Assembly: GCA_002794775.1 (NCBI GenBank)
Contig: NBAY01000076.1
Span: 124,001 to 188,000, forward strand
Direction: 5' to 3'
From: Porodaedalea pini
Taxonomy: Eukaryota > Basidiomycota > Agaricomycetes > Hymenochaetales > Hymenochaetaceae
Length of the DNA: 64,000 bases
The position numbers and the translations under genes were made by a program. Below, one piece after another: positions 38,428 through 51,310 of the stretch. Numbering within the stretch: the first letter of the stretch is position 1; every line of letters starts with the position of its first letter. Under the pieces are notes generated by a model, which had not been told where the DNA came from, made no database searches, and saw only the letters and a program-made list of their open reading frames with translations.

Positions 38428-41383
38428 ATGCCCCCGCCCCTCCACGCCGCCAGTGGCCCGCTGCCGCCCAACAACAACAACAACGACAGCCTCGCCGTCG
38501 CCCTCCATCAGAATCAGAATGCCGTGAACGGGACCGGGAAGATCCAGCCGCCGCTTCAGGAGCGCAGTCGCAACGCACGCGCCCAGGCGCGCCACCGCGC
38601 GAAGCGCAAGGCGTACATCGAGCAGGTGTGTTGCCCGTTTTCCTCGCCTTTCCCTTCCTCTTGGTCTATCCCCGCTCCTGCTCCCCGTCTGCCGTTATCC
38701 TCTCCTTCCTCGACGCCATATTTGCCACCCGTTTTCGGAGTTACGTTTGGCGATGCTGTCATACTCAACGCCGCCATTTATCTTCACTCTCTCGCCCCAA
38801 TCCAAGCTATCTTAATCGCATCGATCGACCATCGACCATCCACGCTAACCTCTCATCCCATCCACAGCTCGAAGAGACAGTCGCCCGCCTCCAAGCAGCG
38901 CTCTCGCCCTACCCGTCCCTCTCCTCCGCCGCCGCCTCTGCCTCCGCCTCTGCCATCCTCAACGGCAACGGCAACGGCAACCCGAATGACCAATCGCCCT
39001 TCGCGCTCTCCGGCCCCGGTCCCGGCCCCGGCCACGCGCAGTCCTCCCTCTCCCTCCCCAACGCCCTCGCCTCGCCAAACGCCCTCGCCAACTCGAACGC
39101 CAGCGCCAACGCCAACGCCAACACCGCGACGGAGGCGCGCCTGCGCGCGCTCGAGCTCGAATGCATCGCGCTCCGCGCATACGGCGACACCCTGTGCGAC
39201 CTCCTGGGCCAGTACGCGCCCGGCGTACAGCTCCCGCCTGCGCCGCTGCCCTCGTCGCTCCCGTTGCCGCCCCAGGCCCAGGCTCAGGCTCAGACTCTTT
39301 CAAGCAGTAATGGTCCCGGTTCTGGGCTGCCGTCCTTGAATCCGAACGCGAATTCGAATTCGGGCGGGCTGCTCCCGCCGCTGAACGCCTCGTTTCCGAC
39401 CTTGACGTCGTCCGTGGCGGGGACGTATAGGGTGGACTCGCCTGTTGCGCGCGCGGGTGCGAAGAGGCAGAGATGCCGCTCGCATTCGCGGTCGCGGACG
39501 CTTAGTGGGAGCGGGTCTGCGTTTGAGAGAGGGGAGGACGGGGATGTGGATGTGGAGGGACGGGGGTTGGGACGGGGAATAGGGATGGGGATGGGGATGG
39601 GGATGGAAATGAGAGAGGGAGGGGATGTGAGTGGGGTTTATTCGGTATGTTTTCTTTTTTTTTTCTGCTGATGCGCAATATACTGAACGCTCTACTTTTT
39701 CTCTTTTCTTCTTTCCTTTTCGTCCCTGCGGCGCGATGGGGATAGACACCGAGCGGGACGCCGCCGCTGAGCAGCAACAGCAACAGCAACAACAGCATCT
39801 CGAACACGAACGCCTCTAACACGCCCATCCACCCGAACTTCCCGAACACCAGCGTCAACGGCGTTGTGAACGCGAGTGGCCGCGCAGGTCCGCCGCCACC
39901 GCTGACGCTCCCGCCTGTCACGGTGTCCCAATTGCAATCGCAGTCGCAGTCGCAGCCCGGCTCGGCACACCCCAGTCACTCACATGCGCATGCGCATGCA
40001 CACCCGACGCCTCCGCCTCCGCCCACGTATAACTATCCTCCCGTGCATTCCCAGCCGCAGCATCAAGCCCAAGCCCCAACCCAGCAAGCGCTGCCCTCGC
40101 CTCACCACCACCACCACCACCACCAGCAACACACGCAACTCCAGTCCCAGTCCCAGTCCCAGTCCCATTCCCATCCGGGCCACCCACATCACCACCCGTC
40201 GTCCCAGTCGCACCCCCAGCCGCAGATGGCGCAGATGCCGCCTCCGGTCCCGTGGGGTGTCTCGACGAGCGTCCCCTCCCATGGAAGCAGCAGCAGCAAT
40301 GCGCATGCGCACGGGCTGCAGCTGCCCCCGCCCGTCCCGCGCTTCCCCGCGGCCGCGGCCGCGGCTGCGCATTTGACGCGGGCGTATGCGTTCCCGCTGA
40401 ACCTGTCGGCGGCGAGGCAGGACTCGGGGTATGGAAATGCGAATTCGAATGCGAGCGCGAGTGCGATGGAGGGCGAGATGAATGTGGAGCGGGGGCGGGC
40501 TGGGAGCTTGAATGGGAGCGCCGGTGTGAACGGGGTTGGGATTGGGATTGGAGGAACGGTGGTGCTGAAGAGGGAGGAGGAATGCGACGGCCCCGCCCCC
40601 GCCCCTGCGCCTGCGGGTGTGTACGGCGCTATGGGAGGAGAGAACGCGTATGCGCCGAGGCATGCTGCGCCTGCACCTGGCTCGGGGAGACACCAGCATC
40701 AGCAGCATGAGTCGTTGGTACGTCCCTTTTTTAAAAAAATATTTCCCCCTCGTTTTCTATCGAAGTATTTGGATATTGAATAATGTGTTTTGGAAATCAA
40801 CGGGCTTTTTTTTCTCTCTGAGTAGCATTCGATCTCCCCGACGAGCGCGACGGCGCCGAGCCCTGCGATGGCGTTCGCTGCGATTCCGCAACACCAGCAG
40901 CAGCAGCAGCATCACGCGCAGATCCCTTCTCCGCACGCGCTCGTGCACCAGCAGCAGCATTACCACGAACGTAACCAATCTCAGCACCAGCAGGCTCCGC
41001 CGGCGCAGCGCCAAATTCCTAGTCCGTCCCAGCACCAGCACCAGCACACGCAGCCCCAGACGCAGAATCACTACCACCATCCGCAACACCAACACCAACA
41101 CCAACACCAACACCAACACCCGCAGCACGCGCACGCGCATTCGCATTCGCAGACCGCTCAGCAGCACCAGCAGAACGCGGCGGCGGCGCTCCCGTCGCCG
41201 CACTCTCCGTATTCGCCCGTTGGGGCGTTCCGCGGGTATGCGGAGGAGGAGCGGTACTCTGCCGAGGCGCACCATCAGCCTGGTCAGCCGCACCAGCAAA
41301 GTCAGAACCAGAACCAAGGGTATCCGGGCCTGTGGTCGCCTGCGCATACGGGCGCGGTGCAGGGGCAGGGGTATGGGCGTTAG
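38428..41383 (+). CDS. large bZIP transcription factor with His/Gln-rich C-terminus
   Basis: Four exons (38428-38625, 38868-39644, 39746-40717, 40826-41383) join at codon boundaries to 834 residues. The basic region ERSRNARAQARHRAKRKAY carries the bZIP signature N-x7-R and is cut by the first intron just before LEETVARLQAAL, a short zipper start. About 75 residues of Ser/Ala/Asn/Pro low complexity follow, then a second leucine-patterned helix (ARLRALELECIALRAYGDTL). The rest is Pro-, Gly-, Ser-, His- and Gln-rich, including repeated Gln-His units encoded near 41090-41120. It is probably a nuclear regulator; targets are unknown. ATG 38428 is the first Met of the frame downstream of a CT-rich leader. 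Confidence 0.85.
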
Positions 41384-43279
41384 ATGCGAGACTTGGAGGT
41401 GCGTCGCCCCCCGCCCCCCTCCCTTCCCCCTTCCGGGCGACTCGGTGACTCGGTGGCTGGTGTTTTGTTTGGTATGACTGGGTGATTGGGTGATTGGGTG
41501 GATCGGCTGGTTGGTTTGGCGGGTGGGATTGGGGATTAGGGATGTGTGCGGTGTAGTGAGGGTGTAGGAACGCAGAAGGCGCGTTGCGTAGAGCGACTGG
41601 GGGACTTGGATGCTCCCTTACAGGCTTCTGAAGCCGACTTGGGAGCTCGTCGCGGGGCGTCAACAAAGCTGGAGAAAGAAAGAAGAAGGAAAATCGTAAG
41701 GAGTCTTCGCTGATCGAGGTGACTAAAAAAAAAGGACGCAGGCGCATACGAAGACGATGACCATCGACCACCAGTCACACACGGATCGCGCACACAACAG
41801 CAACACCTATACCACTCACTCATTCGGTCAAACTCGGCGCTCAAACGCACGCACGCACACTACTCACCAACACGGCATCAATATCGGCACCTCCAAAACT
41901 TCAAATCAAACCAATCACACACCCCACACGCACCTACGGATTTTTTTCCCCCCCTTTCACTACTAGGTTCTTTCTTCGTCCACTCCCATGTTACACCACA
42001 AGAATTATCGCGCGTTTCGGGGTCCGAAATGAAGGGACGACTCGGAGTACGACGCGTGCGCACTTGGGATATTTTTTTTTTTTTTTTTTTTGATTTCTAT
42101 AGCGTTCTCTTTTGTGTGTTTTTTTTTTTTTTTGTATTTCTATTCGTTGTGCTCTGATTTGGCTTTTGCTTTGCTTTGTCCTGCTCTGCTCTGTCACTGT
42201 TCTGTTCTGTCACTGTTCTGTTATGTGTTTCTCAATTTATTTCTGTCGCTCTGCTTTCTTGATTAAAATTGTGTTTGTCTGGATATGTGGACGCTTCATT
42301 TCGTTCAGTGGATGTTCCTTCGTTGTTTATCCTGCTTTCGCGTTTCCTGCTTTGTTTTTCTCCTTTCCTCCGTTTACGCCATCGTCTTCGAGTTCAGTCG
42401 GCCCCCACTGCTTTCCCTGTTCGTCCCCGCTTTGTGTTTCCTCCTTCGTGAACCCCCAATCATCGAGTCCTTCTAGAGTGATGGTTGGATCCTCGGATTG
42501 CATTTGGTTTGCTTTCGGATTGCTTTCGATGGTTCGGACTTGCTTTCGCGTGTTTTGTTGATGCTTTGTTCTTTGCTCTGTTCGCTTTCCGTTGTTCTCT
42601 CTTCGTTGCCTTTCTACCTACCGCTTTAACTTCTCGCGTCCTTTCCGTTTGTCGAAAGTTCGACTTCCACGCCCACTTTTCCGCCTCGTTCGTACCAATG
42701 AGACGAAGAGACCTATACGCCTTTTCGCCTCACTCCAAAAAGCACGCATCCGCAAAAGAAGACTGGTTCCCGGTCTCTGCTCCTCCTGGCTTACATCCGG
42801 AATCCGGATCTCTGGGTTTAATGTCGGGACTTGAGATCGGGGCTCTTGTTTTCCACTCATGCATATGTGTCTACATCCACATAGTATGTTCCATATGTGT
42901 ACTCTCATAATTTGTAACTCTGTCTCCCTCCCTCCTGCAACCCCCTTCACTAAAAAAGAAAAAAGAAAAAAAAGAAAAAGAAATTCGTGCTGTTATTCTC
43001 CTTGTTGATATTGCTTCGCTGCTATTAATATTGCTATCGTTTGCCGTTTTCATGTACTGTTTTTGGCTTTATGGTGATGTTTTGGTTTTATGCTGTCCTT
43101 CAAGGCTTCGATCGCCGACCCTTCGTTAAGCTTGTTCTACCCATGTTTTCGCGCGTCTGCAGCATCATGCTAATTGCTAATTGCTAATTGCTATGCCGGA
43201 CGCGTTTCTTTTTTTGTCTTTGTACATGTTGTTGTATATGGTGGTATTTGTATTCCCACTCCCTATTCGAGGTAACTTG

Positions 43280-43313
<34 letters not shown>

Positions 43314-43429
43314 TTACCGGTAATTATTTTTTTCAGACTCCTTGGCCTTTTTCTTTCTTTTCTGTCAGTCCGAAGTCCTGGGGGCATCCAAGCTGGGATA
43401 CTCGGATACTCGGATTTATAACGTTCAAC
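41384..43429. other. long gene-free stretch 3' of the bZIP gene
   Basis: It is notable for homopolymers: T runs at 42072-42091 and 42119-42133, and an A run of 29 at 43280-43308. GATTGGGT repeats lie at about 41472-41500 and CTAATTG repeats at about 43169-43191. The plus-strand frames at 42112-42910 are Phe/Ser/Cys-rich translations of pyrimidine-rich DNA and are not called. Confidence 0.5.
43280..43308. repeat. poly-A run of 29
   Basis: An uninterrupted run of 29 adenines was counted directly. It ends about 120 bp before the right inverted arm begins. Confidence 0.9.
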
Positions 43430-45625
43430 TGGAACTATCGAGTGCGATAATATTAATGAGTACAGACGAACAAGCGTGCAAGCATCCGTGAGACCGAAGG
43501 AGTCGTCAGATATCTAGATCTCTCTTATCAGCTACTCCGTGACGACGACTGACACAACTGGACAAACTGGACAGAGTGCACAATGCGCATTTTGTGCCGA
43601 GCGTGTTCGAGCGTGTTTGTGCTCGCATACTGCTTGACATGGAACAATGGAAGACGAGGAGGAGATATCAATAAGAAATAAGAAAAAAGGGACAAAGGGA
43701 CAAAGGACGAACTGCACCCGCCATCCGCGACAGTACCAGTACTAGTACATAGTTCAGTTGGAAAAATGATATTGATACAATGATGGAGTAATTGAAGGCG
43801 CAACGGGAGCTTTTCGAAGTTCGGAAGCGAACATAGGGGGGGGGGGGGCTTCGACCTCGAGGATCAAGATTCGAAGAGTAGACTGTATACTGTATACAAT
43901 ACATATATAGCTGTACTATCATGTGAACCTTCGAGGTTTCGCCAATCATTCCAGAACCACTTCAGTTTCCGTTCAGTTGGCTGCGTACTGCATATCAAAA
44001 GCGTACTTTGGTCGGGTACCAGGCGGGTAATCTAGAGATGGATTGGTGACCCCGAGCCGTGTGTGAAGAGCGTTCAGTGTATTTGAAGGTCAGGCATGCT
44101 GTCAAGACTTTTGAATTGTGTTTCGACATCTTTGACGAGTGTGTATTGTTTCTTTACGTATGTAGTGTATCCGCCTATCTCGAAGATAATCCAGTGATTC
44201 AGATCTTGTCTTCTGTTCGGGACTTCGTAGCGTTGATAAGTTGTTACGAGACGCCGCGGCGCGGATTGAAAAAGAGCGAATTTGAGACGGAGGTACTCTG
44301 TTCGCGGCCTCTGTGAACTCGTGGATTGGGAAGAAAGGGGAAAATGACGATATCAATGATGCGACGCAAAAGTCGAAATCAAGGTGTTAAATGCTGGGTG
44401 GTGAGGGGATGAAAAACATCTGGGATTATGGAACCTGATGAAGCATAGCGTCCCATCTCCATCTCCGCACTCGGAATCTGAACGAGTATAAATAGCTGCA
44501 ATCGATCATATATCCTTGGATGGTGTGTGTGTGCATACGCTCCGCAGTCATTACTCTCCTGACGTGTATGCAGGTCGAGCACCGCTGCGTTCTGTATGAA
44601 AAATCGAGATTTTCTTTTCGGCAAGAGCGAACTTTCCGCGGAGGTTTGCGTGCTGACTTTGATGACCTAGAGGATCATTGAGACCAGGTGGTGCTGTCTT
44701 GCACTTGTGTTATTGAGTGCGGGTGACAAACACTTCGGGTAAGATCTTGGAATTCAACTTGTGGTGAACAGCCTGTCCTCTCCTTTCGCGCGCACCGATA
44801 GATCTGTCGAGAAATGAAAATCCAGAAGGGACATATACGTATTATGGTGACAGCTCGCAGATTCAATTCGACCGAGCGCATACGAAACTGGCCATCAGTG
44901 TTGCTCTGAGATAAAGCCTTTGTCAGCTAGTGCGATTGAGGATAAGATCCAATTGAGTTAAGCGGCTCCCTACCTTTGAATTCAAGATTCAAGTCTCAAG
45001 TCTCAAGTCTCACCCGGTAATCTGAGTATGCCGGAGGAGATAAAGCCCGACGCACTAAGCTATCGCGAGCACTCTCAAATGAAGCCCAACGAAAACTAGT
45101 CCAGGCCTTAAAGTCCAGCTTCCCCTGCTCTTGATCTTCGGCGAACTCAGTCAGGCCACAACTTTTTACCTCTGGGTTATACTTAGCTGCGACGCACCCC
45201 ATCCCGCGAGAGTTTCACCGGAGCCAGAAGGCCTTGTACCGAGGAAGACTGTCATCTCATAAGCAGACCTTAGTCTGGACAACTGTTTGAACGGAGTCTC
45301 ACGCGATCCAGGGAGCGATTGGCCCATGGAGTGACTATTTATTCTTGAGATATTGGGTTACTGGGCAGGGGTAGAGGTAGATAAGTCAAACGACGTACCA
45401 TTACATGAGCAACGATGCTCCTTAGAGCTCCGAATGTTGTTGCTGGACGTCCCGTCTTCCAGGTGTTTGGCCAGATCAGGCGGCGAATGGTGTGCAAATA
45501 GTTTGCGGAGCGTGAGAAAGGGCGTGTTAGCTCAAGAACAGTTAACCAGCAACAAATCAGTAAGTACATCCCAAGCGCGCAGCGAATGAAGTCATGGTCT
45601 AGCTGCTAAGAGAGACGAGAACGGT
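43430..45625 (-). repeat. right arm of ~2 kb inverted segmental duplication
   Basis: Read on the minus strand it follows 31050-33070 in order. It starts with TCTCGTCTCTCTTAGCAGCT (near 45620) and ends in the block containing CAGTCGTCGTCACGGAG (near 43550). A frame on the minus strand (45202-44996, MGCVAAKYNPEVKSCGLTEF) is more open than its counterpart in the left arm. The arms differ by substitutions and short indels; the identity was not computed. Confidence 0.8.
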
Positions 45626-46861
45626 TGACTTCCCCCCAGTTCCATTCTACACGTGGGTGTGCTGCGATTGCTTCTCTGAAGGAATCCGGCCCTTCGGATA
45701 AATCAGTCGTTCAGTATCTGATAAAGAGACTCTGAGCCAATGAGGTCTACGTCGAGGACGTGCTCATAACCAATAGTCATAGATGTGTACTCAACTTTGC
45801 AAAATGAGTAGCGGGAAAGTCATCTATCGACTTTAGGGACTAACAGTGTAACACGGTAACCATCCGTGATTGTCCGTACCACGGATAGTTTTTCACGCTG
45901 ATCAGTTCAGCGACTTTTCGCTTTTCCTTCAACCACGACAGGCCGAAAGCCGCGATGCCTACTTCCTGCGAGCGCATCATGCATCTATCCTCAGACACGA
46001 AATAACTTCGTTCTGAATGTCCAATCCTCCAGAGTAAATCGCATTTTGCTTTAGATCAGCTGATCGAGTTTCGGCTCGCCGTCTGCTGGTATCTTCAAGG
46101 AGTTCCTTGCCGCACATTCGAGATTGTGTCAAAAGTGCTATGTCTATCTCGAAGAACTCAACACGGAGGTTCTACAGTGAAACATTGCTTGGGAAGCGTC
46201 TCGAGGACTGGATGCACTGGGTCACCTGATACGTACACTTACAATGTTCGTACTACTCGCCACTGCCGCATTCTCCTACGTGGGCCTAAACCATGCATTG
46301 GTTTGCCCCCAGATACCGAAATGGCCTAGCTTGGAGCGTGCTTAGGCTTGATGATATTCAAGCAATCGCACTTTGGTTGTATATCTAGGGTTCACGCTGT
46401 AGTAGTCCTTTTGGAAAATCGCAAGGTTGCATACCTCTCGTCGTGTGCTACTTAACTGCCATCAATACGCATTGCATATGGAACTCGATTCAGACTATTC
46501 TGGACCTCTTGCGGTCAACGATACCTTCTCTTCGCGAGGCTGTTCTGCATGTTTTCATGCATGCATATTGCTCTGATGTCTTGCAGGCTGTGCTCAGGAG
46601 CTTTCAACATATGCAGTGTCCATCTGTCTGCGGCGGCTGGTATCAAATACGTCAACAGCTTAAGCGTCGAACTGAGAAGTCGGCTCTCAGGACCATGGTC
46701 CCAGCGAATCAGAGTCTGATCCAAAGTTCGCAATCAACGTAGCTCGTAACAGTTCATAGCCTTGGCGGCTGACAGGGTTTGCTGGCTTTCCTTATCTTAG
46801 TACTTGACAACGATCGTCTTTTCTCTCCCACCTGTGTTTATTTGCTCCTCAGCCAACATTA
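45626..46861. other. relic-rich stretch
   Basis: This includes a copy of relic family S (about 45880-46000). A plus-strand run at about 46176-46340 has a hydrophobic segment (LTMFVLLATAAFSYVGL). A further protein-like frame (46443-46742, SIQTILDLLRSTIPSLREAV) follows. None could be assembled into an intact gene. Confidence 0.4.
45880..46000 (+). repeat. relic family S, copy 2
   Basis: TTCAACCACGACAGGCCGAA and AAAGCCGCGATGC match the family S core of 50380-50420 and, inverted, 34160-34200. This is the shortest of the three copies. Confidence 0.5.
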
Positions 46862-48207
46862 ATGCGTTCAACATCGGAACACATCCCTTCTGCATCGGCT
46901 CGTTCCCATGGCTCTTGCTCTTATCCTCTTGACCTGAGCTTGGCATTTAAGATGGAGCTTCTGGAGGACAATGGCGTATGCCTAACTGACCGTGACACTG
47001 ATTCCGTCGACGGATCCGTGTATGCACAGAGCTCCACATATCAGTGCTCTTTCTTCACCTCAACTATGTCTCCAAATCACACTTGCGATGCGGCGATGAT
47101 CTACCCGGACCAGGACATATAAATGACACCTACTTCTATCAGCCTGGTGGGTGATTCATTGAGCGTCAGATAAATCGTTTTCTGGCAGAATGATACATGC
47201 GGAAGGAGCGAAAACTTATGATTGCCGAAAGGGATATCCGAATCGAATGGGGCAATGAGCTGGATAAAGGAAATCCAGGACTCTCTTTGCGATATCAAGA
47301 AGGCTTCAGATGCTATCAACGCATCTTTCAGTCTCGAGCATTCCGGACATTATTCAGTTGTCCATTCCTGCGAGTTATCGAGTGGACTGATCGAAGTCGA
47401 GGTTGAATTGTCAAATTTGCTATTCTATTGGGGTGGACAGAATATGGAGGGCTTGGATGATGTCCTAGTCCCAGAACACTGTACACAGATTGCTTCTTTT
47501 GTCAGGTCCGCTTTCATTCTTTTTTGGCCGAGATTTTTTTTTCGCTAATAAATCGGATTACATAGTTCTCCGCACATCATTGCTTGAAAAGCGGCCATTG
47601 AACATGCTTGTGTTCTGCTAAGCAGGTACCCATGCCTTCGTCGTTACTTCGATCTGTCCGCACTACGAGGCGCATTGCGTGATGTCATGATTACGAAGAC
47701 CATTCATCCGATCGAGCTGGATGCCATGCACTGGGTTTTAAGGGAGAAGGTTGGCATTGATGACTCGCTTCGACGTCTCTCAGCGGTCCTGCCTACATCA
47801 AAGATTGAATCTGAAAACATTGCTCTCTTTATCCCGGCACTTTTGTCTTTCATTGCGGAAGTTCTCAGTGCTCAGTTCTGTGGCATGTAAGTAACATTGA
47901 TTGATTACTCAAACCAATTTGTATCCTCTTAAATCCTTGTATTCCGTTCTCCTGGCAATTCAGGGACAATCACTTCGATCATTTCCTTGAACAGATCCTC
48001 AGTATTTCCGACCTCTTTCGGTTCCACGACTTGCGAGTTGATTGGGAACATCCCATAGTCATGTTTTGGGAGACCATCAAGGATGACTTCGTGAGGAGGC
48101 AATGGGCTTTGGCACTGCCCTTATGGAATAACGGAAGACCTCTATTCGTTCACCTCCGCTCACGCCTCAAGGATACATTACATTCACTACCTGCACTTCC
48201 ATACTAG
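46862..48207 (+). pseudogene. decayed paralogue of the 59-60.4 kb gene
   Basis: Pieces follow the minus-strand gene at 58980-60419 in order: TSTMSPNHTCD, DTYFYQPGG, IERQINRFLAE, KKASDAINASF, LLFYWGGQN, HCTQIASFVR, then CLRRYFDLSALR, LLSFIAEVL, ISDLFRFHDLRVDWEHP and HLRSRLKDTL. Stop codons interrupt it after YQPGG and RFLAE, and the frame changes in the first third. The second and third exons remain largely open, so the decay is recent or partial. The function of the family is unknown. Confidence 0.78.
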
Positions 48208-50359
48208 GTGTTAACAAGTGAATCCAAGTTCGAGGAGGATTTCACTCGACTCTGCTCTGACTTGTTCTTGCGTCTGCCTCCAGCGAGCGTGGAGTAAGTG
48301 CATAACTCTGGAAATAACAAGGGATTCTGCTGAGACTCTGACGCTAAGATTTGCAAGTCTTGCGGATGAAGCATCTTGGTTTGATGCTGAAGATGTGGAT
48401 GAGCTCAACTCAATCATGGGCTCGAGGTTTTCTATGGGAAGGGGTAAAATTGAAGCAATTTGGAAGGCATGTCACTCGAACTTTATTCTGGAGATCACAG
48501 AACAAAAGGTCTAGATTGACATTCTGTCTTTATGTTCTTTCCTGTATCATTTCTTGAGTCGTAAAGTGGATCGTTTTCCACATTGAGCGTACTGTGCACC
48601 ACGTATCAGGGCCCTAGGGTGCTGTTCCTTTCAGCGAGAATTCGCGTTTGTGCTTATCTAGACTGTTGTAATAATATAACAGGTGCCCCTGTTCCGTCTC
48701 GGCATAGAAGACTTCAGAGTCTGTATGCTTCAAACCAGACCAACAAATCAAGAATACAAATGGAATCCAAGATGGAAACCCCACGAGAAACATTGTGCAA
48801 CCACCTAACGCCATTTGAGCAAGCTCTAAGCATCAAGCATCCGTGCCAATGCAATCAGCTCTCCGTGCAGTATAGATGCCTATTGACAACAAGGACAAGT
48901 GATCATACAGTAAGTGAAGGTAGACTTACCAATCAGATACAGAACCACCCTGCAATCTACTGACGATATCGTCGTTGTACTTAGTCTGTAAAACCACGAG
49001 CCAGAGGCAAAACTGGGATCGTCGTCGAGTAGGAGGCCGAAGAATGCATTCTTCTGGCCATCGGATACATTGTCTGGGCCAGGTGCGACCATATTTGCTT
49101 TGACTGTAGTCAATGGCATGCCCTGCGTGAACTCCATAACGAACGGAAAGGACAGAAGATTTCGTGCTAGGTGGCGAGTTAAGCACATTAATGAATGCAG
49201 CATTCGAAATGTATGAGCAAAGCACTCATTTCTTGGCCTGGCATTCCTGGCCTTGGGAAACTATATGAAAGGAGGACGTGCTTATCAATGCTTCTTTTCT
49301 TATGCATAGATGAAACGATGTGTGCGCGCTAGTTCTGGTTGAATCGGAAGCTGTCCTACTCGAAGAGCATTAAGCTGAGGAGAGCAGCTTGCTCTCCAAA
49401 AGTCGGTATAGAGTATTGGTCGATCGCAGTGTTGACAAAAGGTGCCACTTGTTCTGCCGTTCTACACTCAGCTGCAATTTCTGTCGTGGTGTCACTGATC
49501 ACCGAGTTCAGTGATATCTGGATAATCTGAGCTACGGTGACTGACGAGCGCAATGTCAGGACAGTCAGAACAGAGAACAGACGGAGACAGTACAGAGGCT
49601 AGCAAGAGCGAGACAATAGCACTGTAACGTCCGCAGTACATGTCGGTGAGCATGAAAGATCTGAGCGTATAATTGCAGGGGGTATCAAAATCTTCGTCTT
49701 CATGTGAGACCTCGGGAAAACATAAGCAGCGTGAAGTCGTAAGCCAAGAGGTGTCCTTGTACTTCCTGCTTCATAATCTAACACCAGCTCGTAGCCAGTG
49801 CACGTCTCTCATTTGTCTATTGAAGGATCGGTGCGATGCCAGTGAACGGTAGCACGTACGCACAGAGCGTTCAGACAGGGTCGCGATACGTTTGAGATCC
49901 ATTATATAGTCAGCTTAAGGTCCTAGTATATCCATGGTGCGATTGTGTTGACTGCCAAGATATCCCGGTAGTCTGAAGTACTTGTCATGCATAGCCTTCA
50001 AAGCATTGCCGATTCGAAATGACCAGTGCTTGCATTTCAATCGATCATTTTACCGTGTGGAGTGAATCAGATCCTCGATTGTGGATATAGCACGGCGCCA
50101 CTCTGCACGGCAGCTATACTGGCAATACCTCAAACACGAGACTGGAAGAGACAGTAGTGAACGACACGAGAATGCAAATTCTCGAAGTCCAGTACTTTTG
50201 AAACACTCAAGCAGTGATACTCTCGAGCTCTTGACGAAGCCTACTAGAAGAAGCGAGGCTGCTTCAATTTGGTGTAACTTCAGCAGGCGTGTTAAATATC
50301 AAGAGCGACCAACCAGGCATTGTCTAATCAAGAAGTCTATTCTCACGCTAGGTTATGGA

Positions 50360-50530
50360 GACGAGTTGCAGCGAAACTCGTTCCTTCTCTTCAACCACGC
50401 CAGACTCAAAGCCGCGATGCTCGCTCCCCACGGATGTTCCGCTTTCGAGCACATGCACCTTTCCTTGCGAGCGGGCTAAGGTCTGAACGTTTTAGTCCTC
50501 CTCGATCGACTCTAGATGGGTCCGACAGCA
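50360..50530 (+). repeat. relic family S, copy 3
   Basis: The plus strand reads FNHARLKAAMLAPHGCSAFE, followed by GCGAGCGGGCTAAGGTCTGA and TCCTCCTCGATCGACTC, which match 34085-34200 in inverted orientation. Confidence 0.6.
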
Positions 50531-51129
50531 ACAATGTCGAGAGATATACCAGACATGCACGCTCCTGTCTCACTGCTCAAAGACGCGCCTTCAGTGTCTG
50601 GACTCCATTTCGGAGGTTGGAGATGCTGAGAGTAATGTTCGGGAGGTGTTTTAGATCCGTCTCGAGGACTGGGCGCATCTGATTGGCTTCGCACTGCGAC
50701 GCCTGTATGCACTTCATCCTTTCCACTGCCACGTTTTGTGGACGATCCGTGATCAAAAGCGGATTTGCTCTGACGGGCGCGTAATCTTTTTGACTACAAG
50801 CTCGTTTCCGTCGTCGAGGTTCACATTTTAAGTCGTCAGCATGCCTAACTTCGCTGTTGCTACCTACGAACGCTAGGGTGTGTATGCTTCAATAAGCACA
50901 ACGGTTTATTGTACGAATGGCATGCTCACGGTTCGGGGAAACCAGCAGAGAATATGGAGTTAGGCTAGATGCTGCCGATGTGTGCGCAAAAGGAGCTGGT
51001 GTTCTGTACTGTGCCCCCTTTGTCGCATGCGCAGAGGTTGGGAGTTTGGAACAAGGCTTTCACTTTGTGTGGTGCATACCACGCCTCGGGGACGGAGTGG
51101 ATTGGTGAAGAGCTCGTCGTATGTTCGAC

Positions 51130-51310
51130 AACCAGGCCTAGGTGTATCCTTTAGTGCACTTCGCGGCTCACGACCTTGCGTCGTGAAACATGATTCAGAC
51201 TACTCTGAGTCTGTCGTGGTTTCCCTAATTTTTTCCGTGTCCAACTCTTCGTGAGTCCTGACTTTGTCTGTTCTACATGTATACGCTATACCTGAAATAT
51301 ATTATCATAT
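51130..51310 (+). repeat. relic family R, copy 2
   Basis: The plus strand reads RPCVVKHDSDYSESVVV and carries GTCGTGGTTTCCCTAATTTT, the inverse of the family R block at 33500 and 60930. Upstream similarity extends to about 51060 (TGTGTGGTGCATACC), shared with 61030-61080. Confidence 0.65.

Noticed and set aside
38853..40710. Many long frames on both strands within the bZIP gene
   Set aside because: Biased GC-rich, repetitive codons leave other frames open. Only the frame with the bZIP basic region splices consistently.
42112..42910. Phe/Ser/Cys-rich plus-strand frames
   Set aside because: They translate pyrimidine-rich non-coding DNA beside homopolymers.
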